DNA from: Tritrichomonas foetus
Taxonomy: Eukaryota > Parabasalia > Tritrichomonadida > Tritrichomonadidae
Assembly (NCBI GenBank): GCA_001839685.1
Contig: MLAK01000562.1
Coordinates: 88,299-105,992, forward strand
Length of the DNA stretch: 17,694 bases
Direction: 5' to 3'
Shown: positions 1 through 7,515 of the stretch, piece after piece
Layout: the number at the start of each line of letters is the position of its first letter
Position numbering within the stretch: position 1 is the stretch's first letter
Position numbers and translations under genes: made by a program
Notes under the pieces: model-generated
Database searches by the model: none
What the model was told of the DNA's origin: nothing
What the model saw: only the letters and a program-made list of their open reading frames with translations

Positions 1-3
1 TAT

Positions 4-71
4 TCATTGTTCGAGTTTAATCATTTTAAGAGTTTATTCATTTTAAGAGTTTATTCATTGTTCGAGTTTTT
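4..71. repeat. 17-bp tandem repeat, four units
   Basis: Four head-to-tail 17-bp units lie at 4-20, 21-37, 38-54 and 55-71. All follow the pattern TCATT-n-T-nn-GAGTTT-nn. Units 2 and 3 are identical (TCATTTTAAGAGTTTAT). Units 1 and 4 share the other variant (TCATTGTTCGAGTTT plus two bases), so the array reads A-B-B-A. The array may continue to the left of the window. No coding role is apparent. Confidence 0.85.
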
Positions 72-78
72 GTGATTT

Positions 79-263
79 TCACAAATCACTGTCAATTTGA
101 TGAGTTCGTATTTTCACTGATCAAAATCCGATATAAAACAGATGAAATCTAATGATTTGGTTTCTTTGTATGTTTGAAGAAAAAGTCTAAATCTTGAATT
201 TTCTCTTCTCAGGAATGCAGTATTAGTCTCATCTTAGCTCATCAAATTGACAATGATTTGTGA
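79..263. repeat. Foldback: 26-bp inverted repeat with 133-bp spacer
   Basis: Bases 79-104 and 238-263 are reverse complements with 25 of 26 positions matching. The arm core is TCAAATTGACA and its complement. The spacer (105-237) shows no gene. A small hairpin (TGTGA-TTT-TCACA, 71-83) overlaps the outer edge of the left arm. No flanking target duplication is obvious. It could be a decayed foldback element or a structured transcript; nothing decides between these. Confidence 0.7.
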
Positions 264-488
264 TTCTGTCATGATTTGAAAATTTTTCCTAGAAATTGAT
301 GATTCTGTCCTTCTATAAAAGCTAAATATTGAAATGTTTGTTTTGGATGTTAGTTTAATTTAGATGTGAAGAGTTATGAAAAATGAGTTAACGACAAGAA
401 GGAAAAAACAGATTTGTTTTCAAACCGAAAAAAGAAAGATTTGTCACAAAACGATGACATTAATGATTCACACTATCTGAATCTACAG

Positions 489-536
489 AGTTAAACAGTT
501 ATAGAGTGAAATAGTTAAATAGTTATTGAGTTATTC
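489..536. repeat. 8-bp tandem repeat, six imperfect units
   Basis: Units start at 489, 497, 505, 513, 521 and 529 with an exact 8-bp period. Five begin AGTTA and one begins AGTGA. The last three bases of each unit vary. It is a short degenerate microsatellite in non-coding sequence. Confidence 0.7.
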
Positions 537-703
537 AATGAGGATTTGTTTCCCAAAAATTAGTATTAGAATCTAAAACGTGAAATTATTATAATAATAA
601 TATTTCATTAAAAAAATGGTCTTTTATTAATCCTGATGCATTTAATTAAAGTAAATTTGGCCAAATAATGAGACAGATCACTTTACAGATGTTTATCTCC
701 AAA

Positions 704-935
704 AATTATTATATACACGCAGAGACTGTAAACATAGAACATCCAGATTGATTGCAGATATAAAATAACAATTGACTTCAAATAATGAGATAGTTAGCAT
801 GTAACAACGAAATGAAAGATTTCTCATGCAAAACAAGACAATTTGCTGGACATAATACAAAAATTTAACCCATGTGGCGATTGAGTGTGAATAATTAGTC
901 AATTCAATCAAACAATGCTGACAATATAATGAATC
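704..935 (-). pseudogene. Decayed coding-like repeat, copy 1 (minus)
   Basis: Read on the minus strand, this block resembles the plus-strand block at 1590-1813. Both start with a TCATT followed by TATTGTCA, continue through TTTGAT-n-GAATTGA, share an AACTATCT-n-ATT-n-TT segment in which most differences are transitions, and end near GTCTCTG followed by an AT run. Between these anchors the two copies differ by about 17 bases in length. In the frame that encodes ANYLIV in the other copy, this one reads ANYLII and then a stop. It therefore looks like a relic of a dispersed, once-coding repeat. The family is not recognised. Confidence 0.5.
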
Positions 936-1589
936 ACAAAGATATAAAACTATCTATTGGATAAAAGTAAAGGCATTAATAAAATATGTGTTATTGAGAC
1001 AATCTGAGAAAGAAATCTAAAAAAGTAGCCAAATTGTGGGATTCAATTATTTCAGATCATTGGTTTTTGGTGAATGAATTCTAGCAATCATTTGAATTCA
1101 ATGTTTCGGTATGAAACATTATTCCAGTAAATTCGTGCCAATTTCTCGTATAATTTGTAGATATTAATGTCGTTAAGTGTAAAAAATTTGTATCTTGAAG
1201 GGAAAGTGCACTAGAAATTGTAAATTTACGTGTTTCAATATTAGTACAGTACACCCTTTGATATTCTTGCGTTTTCGAATTTGATAGATGCGATTTCATT
1301 CATTAAGAAGAAATTTGATGCAACAATGAATATGATAATAATTAACAAGTACATTGAAAAGATTGATTAATGATTTTTTTTGGGGTCATATTGATAAAAA
1401 TTACTCACATTTATCTCCATGTGACATCATCATTAGAAATTTGTTCTAGGAAAAACAACATACACATTTTTAAACAAGTAAGTTTTGCGAAATATCGAAT
1501 TATTTTTCATCAAATGAGATTGTTCACAGAATTATTTAGCAATTCAAGATCCATGAACCATTATGAATTGTTTTAAAGAATTAGAAATC
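936..1589. other. Gene-free spacer between the two inverted copies
   Basis: Nothing convincing is coded here. A small hairpin GTTTC-GGTAT-GAAAC sits near 1102-1116. A 68-codon ATG-initiated open frame at 1370-1576 has no recognisable domain and strongly AT-driven composition, so it is not called. Confidence 0.5.
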
Positions 1590-1813
1590 TGTCTCATTCT
1601 ATTGTCACCCTTATTTGATCGAATTGAGTGTTTATTCAAACTCTTTCGCTTCATTTGTAAAATCTTTTTGTAATGAAATAATTACTCAATCAATATTTTC
1701 ATTATTAAAAGCAAACTATCTTATTGTTCGAGGCCAAATTGTCACAAGTGAACTCCCATATGTCCAGTTGTTCAATGTTATATTTTCACTGTCTCTGTCC
1801 ATATAATTATTTA
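1590..1813 (+). pseudogene. Decayed coding-like repeat, copy 2 (plus)
   Basis: This is the counterpart of the minus-strand block at 704-935, inverted with respect to it, with about 0.65 kb between them. One frame reads LILLSPLFDRIE across about 1595-1630. A different frame then stays open to 1806 and includes the segment ANYLIVRGQIV. Copy 1 shows the corresponding frames in the same order (ILSALFD, then ANYLII). There is no ATG at the start of the open frame, only TTG, so I do not call it a gene. The pattern suggests a frameshifted relic of an unidentified protein. Confidence 0.5.
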
Positions 1814-1924
1814 TAATATCAAGTTAACAATATGATTCATAAAAAATAAAAAAAGAATTAAGAGTATTTCTACACGCATTTTTATAAAACAAAAGAACAA
1901 ATATAATAAACTAAACATTTTTTA

Positions 1925-1942
1925 GAAGGATTATTATCCTTC
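1925..1942 (-). other. 3' UTR hairpin of the Dna2-like gene
   Basis: GAAGGAT (1925-1931), TATT, ATCCTTC (1936-1942) is a perfect 7-bp stem with a 4-base loop. It begins 5 bases past the stop codon of the minus-strand gene and is followed at once by TAAA on that strand (1921-1924), a trichomonad-type poly(A) signal. If transcribed, the hairpin would sit at the very 3' end of the message, before the cleavage site. It may help 3'-end formation; that role is inference. Confidence 0.55.
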
Positions 1943-1947
1943 AAAAA

Positions 1948-4900
1948 TTACATTTCAAATGATTCATAAATAGGTTTCAGTGGTTTAAATGGAGAAATCT
2001 CGTTCTCCACATATTCGTCGGGAAAGTCAATAATTGGTATTTTACCGAGCATCTTCAGCCAAAGTGGTGATCGTAATACCATATCAAGTTGTCCAATCAA
2101 AATTAACTTCCTTCTCGTCATTCCAAGACAAGTCTGTAACATTATCGAATCAGGCGAATCAGCCACAGCTATACACATATCTTTTCTCTTTGACATCATT
2201 GCCTTTGAATAGTAGTATTTCACTCTTTGGGCAGCATGTTGCAAAAAACTCACATATTTAGTGAAAACCAAATTCCCATTATGTTGGCACTGATAAATCG
2301 AAGAACAAAGAGAAGGAAGTAAAGTTTTATCTGCAATAAGATTAACTTTCTCATAAATAAGTCCAGCTGCAATTGTTATCATGACTGAAGCGGAAAAATT
2401 ATTCACATTTACAAATATTATTGGATGATTCATAGAAACTATATTTTCTAGGAATCCTCTAATCGATTTCTGTATTACTTTTAATGGTTTTACATCAACA
2501 TTTGCATGTTTTGATAGGCATCGAAGTTCATCACCATATGCAAGTTTAGCTATTTCTACAATTTCTGGTTCACAGTTATACATTTCCCATAAATTAATTA
2601 TTTGGTTTCCATTATTAATTTTTTGGAGGTGAGAAAAAATCGAATCATTTCCGTTTTCCAAAATAGTATTTCCAAATAGGATGAATGGACATTTCGAATT
2701 TAATGAATGAACAGAACGTAAGACAGGAAGTCGAGATGCTTCATAAATAATGACCAAATCAAATTCTCGATTAAATAAAGTATCAAATTGCTTGGCTAAT
2801 GAAGGAATTACAAATACACGAAGTTTTTTTGTAAGTTTTTGTGAATCTTCAACAGTTCCACAACTTGAATAAAGCCTATCTTCAAATCTATAGCGATATT
2901 TTTCTTTTATTCGTTGCTCTTTTCCTCCAACAACATAGGGAATATTCATTATTTCTAGTCCTTCACATATTTTATTTACAGTTGAGTAAAAATGTGGTGC
3001 AATTAAGATTTTAAATGGCTCATCATCTTTAATATTTTGTAGTGTAGAAGCAACAATACGTAAGCCAACTGCTAATCGACCTGTTCCATGTGGTGCATTA
3101 ATTAAAAAGTAATCATTTGCTTTTAAAGCTTTAGAAACAGCTTCAGCTTGTAATAAATTCAAACCTGTTGAATCAAATGGAAAGTTATCTTGTGAAAAAA
3201 GTGGCTTTTTTTCATCAATCAGCAAAGATCGAATTCGAGAAAAATGTTCATTAATTAACAATAATGATAATGTTGCATTATCCGAATTGAACCATTGATT
3301 TGATTTAAAGAAATCTATACAAATGATTTCACCAACACGAAAACATTTTTCATAAGTAGTTATTTCTATATGATCATCTTTTATTTTTGTAACAGTTCCA
3401 AAACCAAGGATTGGCATTTCTCCGTTCCTGGTAATTATTACATCATCTAATCTAGAAAGTGAAGAATTGTAATATTCCCCTGGATTTTTTGACCAGATTA
3501 TTAAATTATACATTAAAGCAGATGGTGACATACTTTGGTTATTTTCTATAGCGGAAATTGTTAAATTTCCTAAAGCATGTTTTGATTTTATTCTATTTTG
3601 AATTTTATTTGTAAACATTCTGATACAACACCACATCATTGATAAAGAATCCGTGGCAATTTGTTTATGATAATGATTAAAAAACGTTCTCCCCATGTTT
3701 AATGAGAAATCATTCATTGTCTTAGGTAATTTTCGATCAATTTCATATACATATTCCCTTGAATCTTTCATTCGCTCAAATAAAGCGCATGTTTCCTTAG
3801 ATAAACATGTTTCACAGTCAGAAGAGATTCTCATTGGTGGTAAGTCATCATCAGCAATACAACCCGCAATACTGTTTCGCATTTGTAAGAAAGTAATGAA
3901 TTCCTGTGAACTTGGATGAACCCAAAACTTTTGATTACTCCCAATGTACCAAATAAAAGAGAAATCTGTTTGAGTTTGATTGAATTTTTCTGAAAGAAGG
4001 TTCATTTGGGCAGTCAAAGAAAGAACATGACCATTTTTTAGTTGTGTAACTTCATTACTACTAACTGTAGCAATAACTTCAATTGGAACAATTTTTGATT
4101 CATATTTTGATTGATTGATTTTTGAATCAATTTCTTCAATTTCATCATCATTAATACTATCTGAACTAAAATGGTTTTCTTCACTAGATTCTGAATTTTG
4201 ATTGCTTTTTTGTGTTCCTTTTTGATGAGATTTTTGATCATTTTTTTCAGATTTTTTTTCAGGTTGATCTTCTATTTCAACAATGCAATTTGGACGACCA
4301 ACAATTCCTTGATTAAATGACCAAATAGTTTCATCATTAATGTAATTTTTGGCACCAAAGCCTGGAAATGACTTAGAAACAGTTTTTAAACCTTTTGTGT
4401 GAGGAATTGTCATATAAACTGCATGTGGCTCATCAATTTTTTCTGCAAACGAATCAATTGTTCTGAAAAAGTCTTCTATAGTTTTAATTGCATGAAATTT
4501 TTCATCGTTTTGAATAGCTGAAAGATGATGCAATTGAATAATATATTCCTTTTTGAGTTGATCGACAATTTCAGCCGCTGTTACTGCGTTCCCATTACAA
4601 ATGTTTTGAATGTATTTTTGGAGAGTTATTGTTGCGAATCTTCCGAATAATGAAAAAAGAGTTGGATCGTTTAACATGTGAGTTTCGCGAAAAAATACGG
4701 CTCTTGGACAAGATCGAAATACACTGAATGAGCTTGTTTTGACGAGATAATGCGGAAAAACGACAAATCCTCTTGTAACATCATTGATATAGCAGGACAG
4801 TGAATTTTGATAGAGATTCTGATCATCGCTACTGTAAATCCAACCATCTTTTGGTAGAACAGAAACAACCATTCCAATTGAAACTGGAATTGTTGCCCAT

Positions 4901-5139
4901 CGATCAACCAAATGCGCATATCTAACCTCGCTTGATGGCCCATTTGAAAGAATAAGAACGACTTCTTTTGATTCTTCAGGAAAGGCCAACTCTCGTTCAT
5001 AGAAATCGATGATTACGAAAAAAGGATTATCGAAATTGAAACAGCTTTCGGAAACATGTTGTTCGATGATAGGTTCGTTATAAGTTGATTGATCAGTCTT
5101 AGAACAAGCTTCTTCCCACGATTGTATAAAAGCTTTCAT
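1948..5139 (-). CDS. Dna2-family nuclease/helicase homologue, probable pseudoenzyme
   Basis: The 1063-aa protein has the Dna2 layout: an N-terminal OB-like part, a RecB-type nuclease with an Fe-S cluster, then a superfamily 1 helicase. Family landmarks include the RDxW-like step (DRW 79-81), SCPRAVFF at 143-150, the W-S...G...G segment at 273-284, CETCLSKETC (442-451), and a C-terminus RRKLILIG...IIDFP (1009-1040). The four cluster cysteines are present (C144, C442, C445, C451). The catalytic positions are not. By family alignment the nuclease His is T170, the Asp is N284 and the Lys of ExK is I356; only E354 remains. The P-loop (682-689) has R688 for Lys and L689 for Ser/Thr. The DEAS motif is YEAS (799-802), motif III lacks its Asp and Gln, and the QYRM arginine is N855. 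A Ser/Asn/Lys/Glu-rich insert (about 292-349) splits the nuclease. The reading frame is intact, so a structural or regulatory role in DNA replication or repair is inferred. The start is ATG at 5137-5139, with a TCATT initiator about 38 bases upstream. Confidence 0.85.
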   Translation of the reverse strand: MKAFIQSWEEACSKTDQSTYNEPIIEQHVSESCFNFDNPFFVIIDFYERELAFPEESKEVVLILSNGPSSEVRYAHLVDRWATIPVSIGMVVSVLPKDGWIYSSDDQNLYQNSLSCYINDVTRGFVVFPHYLVKTSSFSVFRSCPRAVFFRETHMLNDPTLFSLFGRFATITLQKYIQNICNGNAVTAAEIVDQLKKEYIIQLHHLSAIQNDEKFHAIKTIEDFFRTIDSFAEKIDEPHAVYMTIPHTKGLKTVSKSFPGFGAKNYINDETIWSFNQGIVGRPNCIVEIEDQPEKKSEKNDQKSHQKGTQKSNQNSESSEENHFSSDSINDDEIEEIDSKINQSKYESKIVPIEVIATVSSNEVTQLKNGHVLSLTAQMNLLSEKFNQTQTDFSFIWYIGSNQKFWVHPSSQEFITFLQMRNSIAGCIADDDLPPMRISSDCETCLSKETCALFERMKDSREYVYEIDRKLPKTMNDFSLNMGRTFFNHYHKQIATDSLSMMWCCIRMFTNKIQNRIKSKHALGNLTISAIENNQSMSPSALMYNLIIWSKNPGEYYNSSLSRLDDVIITRNGEMPILGFGTVTKIKDDHIEITTYEKCFRVGEIICIDFFKSNQWFNSDNATLSLLLINEHFSRIRSLLIDEKKPLFSQDNFPFDSTGLNLLQAEAVSKALKANDYFLINAPHGTGRLAVGLRIVASTLQNIKDDEPFKILIAPHFYSTVNKICEGLEIMNIPYVVGGKEQRIKEKYRYRFEDRLYSSCGTVEDSQKLTKKLRVFVIPSLAKQFDTLFNREFDLVIIYEASRLPVLRSVHSLNSKCPFILFGNTILENGNDSIFSHLQKINNGNQIINLWEMYNCEPEIVEIAKLAYGDELRCLSKHANVDVKPLKVIQKSIRGFLENIVSMNHPIIFVNVNNFSASVMITIAAGLIYEKVNLIADKTLLPSLCSSIYQCQHNGNLVFTKYVSFLQHAAQRVKYYYSKAMMSKRKDMCIAVADSPDSIMLQTCLGMTRRKLILIGQLDMVLRSPLWLKMLGKIPIIDFPDEYVENEISPFKPLKPIYESFEM

Positions 5140-5272
5140 ATTTGGATCGAGGAAAGAAAGGAAGTTACTTCACGAATGAAGTAAAATCACAGAAGAACCC
5201 GTTTAAAATAAACTTTTGAAAAAGTTTATAAGTGGTCAACGGTTGTGCCGGTTTTGGTCCTCCTTTCCCGAA
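5140..5272. promoter_or_regulatory. Divergent promoter with perfect hairpin
   Basis: This 133-bp space drives the Dna2-like gene leftward and RPS15A rightward. It contains a perfect 8-bp inverted repeat with a 4-base loop, TTACTTCA-CGAA-TGAAGTAA (5165-5184). On the minus strand the right arm reads ACTTCATTCG, which includes a TCATT initiator-like core (+1 at about 5177, 38 bases before the Dna2-like ATG). For RPS15A the nearest candidates are TCAAC at 5236-5240 (35 bases before the ATG) or TCACA at 5187-5191; neither is a perfect match. Initiator use is inferred from trichomonad promoters generally. Confidence 0.5.
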
Positions 5273-5665
5273 ATGGTTCGCACTTCAGTCCTCGCAGACG
5301 CCCTCAAAACCATCACAAACGCCGAACGCCGCGGCAAACGCCAAGTTCTTGTCCGCCCATGCAGCAAAGTTATCATTCAATTTCTCAAAGTTATGATGAA
5401 ACGTGGATATATCGGTGAATTCGAAGTTATCGATGATCACAGATCAGGCAAAATCGTTATCAATCTTCTCGGAAGACTCAACAAATGCGTCGCCATCTGC
5501 CCACGCTTTGATGTTGAATTGAACGATCTCGAAGAATATCAAGCTAAACTCCTTCCATCCCGTCAATTTGGTTATGTTGTGCTCACCACTTCCCACGGAA
5601 TCCTTGATCACGAAGAAGCCCGTAAAAAGAATGCTGGAGGAAAGATCCTCGGCATGTTCTTCTAA
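5273..5665 (+). CDS. RPS15A: 40S ribosomal protein S15a (uS8)
   Basis: This 130-aa protein is a full-length eukaryotic uS8, a primary 18S rRNA-binding protein of the small subunit's central domain. Recognisable stretches are [12 protein letters not shown] at the start, [47 protein letters not shown] and the C-terminal GGKILGMFF. The length equals the usual 130 residues. I chose ATG 5273 because the family starts exactly there; the frame is open further upstream but has no ATG. Base composition is clearly richer in GC, with more C-ending codons, than the neighbours, as expected of a highly expressed gene. The stop is TAAATAAA, overlapping the trichomonad-type TAAA poly(A) signal. No intron is needed. 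Confidence 0.97.
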   Translation: MVRTSVLADALKTITNAERRGKRQVLVRPCSKVIIQFLKVMMKRGYIGEFEVIDDHRSGKIVINLLGRLNKCVAICPRFDVELNDLEEYQAKLLPSRQFGYVVLTTSHGILDHEEARKKNAGGKILGMFF

Positions 5666-6304
5666 ATAAAAGAAGTCAATCTCTATAATTAAATGAATAT
5701 GGTTGTATTGTACTGAGTATTTATTTTAATGCTTTATTTAGTTCAACACTTTCCCAAAAGTTTGAATCAGAGTAATTTTTTTCCACTCTTCGATTTTCAA
5801 TTCAAAAAGTTAGGTAAAAACATAATTTAACCAAAAATTGACCAAAAACAAAAATTTAATGACTTGTTGGAAAATGTGAATCTTCAATTTTACTCTTTTT
5901 TATCTATTTTTTCCATTTAAAACGTATTCAAATCAATAAGAAAAGGTGTTTTTAACATATAGAGCGAAAATAATGTGTATTTTTTCAATTTAAAATCAAT
6001 TCATGAATTTAATAAATGTATTTTGAATTCAACAAGCAGATTCACTATCATAAATTTTTCTCGTAGGGAAAAACAATGAATATATTATTTCACATAAGCC
6101 ACGCTTTTTTCACACTCAGATTATGGCAATTTAATCAAATTGACCATTCGCGGTGATTTTCACCACATTATTTAAGCATTTGAATAAATTTATGAGAAAT
6201 CTGCTTTTTTTGAATGTATCCGGCCATCATTCGTGAATTTCACCTTTTGTATTAATTGATTTGACCTTACTTCGTGTGATATGAAATTGTAAACATCTTA
6301 CATT
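5666..6304. other. Intergenic, no gene seen
   Basis: AT-rich 3' flank of RPS15A and upstream region of the next gene. The only structure noted is a hairpin GGTGA-TTT-TCACC at 6152-6164, whose GTGATTTTCAC core also occurs at 72-82. No RNA gene is recognised. Confidence 0.5.
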
Positions 6305-6309
6305 TCATT
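6305..6309 (+). promoter_or_regulatory. Initiator-like TCATT
   Basis: TCATT at 6305-6309 would place +1 at A6307, 35 bases before the ATG at 6342. This matches the trichomonad initiator core TCA-pyrimidine-A/T. It is short and AT-rich, so chance is possible. Confidence 0.4.
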
Positions 6310-6341
6310 GTTTTTCCCGGTTTATCGAAAATATTCAAAGG

Positions 6342-6821
6342 ATGATCTATATTGATACTTGCCAAAAACAAGTACGATTTAGTCCTACAAACAGTGAAAT
6401 CCACATATCGCCAACATCGCTCTTCCTTTCGAATCAAATGTCCTTCGATAAAAATTTCAGACTCGCTGAGCCACCACACAGCATCCTTAAGAAAACTACA
6501 GAAGTAGCATCAAATGCGAAAAGATTTTCTTTTGGAAATCAAATGCTTGCAAACGAATTGCCGAAGGAATTTTTCCAAAATCTCCTGCTGAATTTCAGGA
6601 ATCCAAAACTATTCGCAGGTATTGGAATTGGTTTCTTCCTCATCAATTATCTCTTCCAGTATGCCTATCCATTGTTTGTGATAAATTATTCGCCAACATT
6701 CCATCAACTTCACTTTGCTGTCTTGTTTGTGAGCAACAAGACTTTAATTGTGAAGATATTGATCGGCGCTGCAGTTATTGTTTTTACTTATATGTTTTTG
6801 AAGGTGATTTTTAATATATAA
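6342..6821 (+). CDS. Unknown membrane protein with two PP1-docking-like motifs
   Basis: The family of this 159-aa protein is not recognised. Residues 1-89 are soluble and rich in Ser, Thr and Pro. Two strongly hydrophobic stretches follow, about 90-114 (around IGIGFFLINYLF) and 136-157 (around ILIGAAVIVFTYMF), so the C-terminus is probably anchored in a membrane, perhaps the ER or nuclear envelope. There is no N-terminal signal peptide. The soluble part has KQVRF at 9-13, which fits the RVxF docking motif for protein phosphatase 1, and SILK at 47-50, which fits the second PP1 motif. Together they suggest a membrane-anchored PP1 partner; this is inference from short motifs. The start is ATG with TCATT 35 bases upstream. 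The stop is TAA, with TAAA at 6829-6832. Confidence 0.7.
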   Translation: MIYIDTCQKQVRFSPTNSEIHISPTSLFLSNQMSFDKNFRLAEPPHSILKKTTEVASNAKRFSFGNQMLANELPKEFFQNLLLNFRNPKLFAGIGIGFFLINYLFQYAYPLFVINYSPTFHQLHFAVLFVSNKTLIVKILIGAAVIVFTYMFLKVIFNI

Positions 6822-7515
6822 TTTTTATTAAATTCTTTTTTCGAGGAAATTTCTAATTTTTTGATAGCATATCAGCATTTTTGAATCATTTAGAAAGTCT
6901 CTTTTCTTCTTTAGCATTTGAATTAAATGAGAAAAAAATTAAATATAAGAATGGAATTTCACATTTTCGATCAACAGTAGGAAGTGTCATTGAAAGGCTA
7001 AAAATAGCATAAAATAGAAAGTTTGTCTAGCATAAGTATTTGAATCGGAAATAAATTCTTGTCAAATATCATTTTTCTTCAATATTGTTATATTAGTACT
7101 ATAATGTGAAAATAATTATTGACAATAATGAATAGATGTGAAAAGATATAAATTATAATCAAAGTATTATGTGTGTTCAATTTCTGAGATCTGACCAACG
7201 AAACATAAACCAAAAAGTCAACAAATAACGATATATTTAAGTTTAAAAGTTTCTATTTAGAAATACTGACAAGCTTAAATAAGGAAGAGAAATGAATAAA
7301 AATAATGAATTTCTTTTTTTTTTTGATTAATTTCTTGTAAAAATGTAATAAAATCATCTATTATATTGTTTTCAATGAAAATTAACGTTAAGTTTTGATT
7401 CTCTTCTGATCGAAATCGCTAAAAATGTATTTTAAATTTTAAAATATGATTATGCGAACGTTAAAAAATAATTTCAAGATTGAAAACTTACGATAAATTT
7501 TAGTTATCTTATCAG
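6822..7515. other. Intergenic, upstream region of the HECT gene
   Basis: AT-rich and without a gene. It contains a 12-base T run near 7313-7324. TAACGATA at 7226-7233 resembles the Myb recognition element described for Trichomonas vaginalis promoters, and ACGATA recurs at 7490-7495 close to the HECT start. No good TCATT initiator lies just before that start; the closest is TCAG at 7512-7515. Confidence 0.4.

Noticed and set aside
1081..1299. 72-codon minus-strand frame
   Set aside because: Unremarkable composition, no domain and no nearby initiator; expected by chance at this length.
1370..1576. 68-codon ATG frame before the plus-strand relic
   Set aside because: It is in a different frame from the relic, has no similarity to known domains and does not continue into it cleanly.
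4671..5000. 109-codon frame on the minus strand inside the Dna2-like gene
   Set aside because: It overlaps the real coding frame fully, shows no domain, and is a shadow of the alternative frame.
5216..5272. N-terminal extension of RPS15A by 19 residues
   Set aside because: The frame is open, but it would start at TTG and the extension has no match in the uS8 family, which begins exactly at the ATG at 5273.
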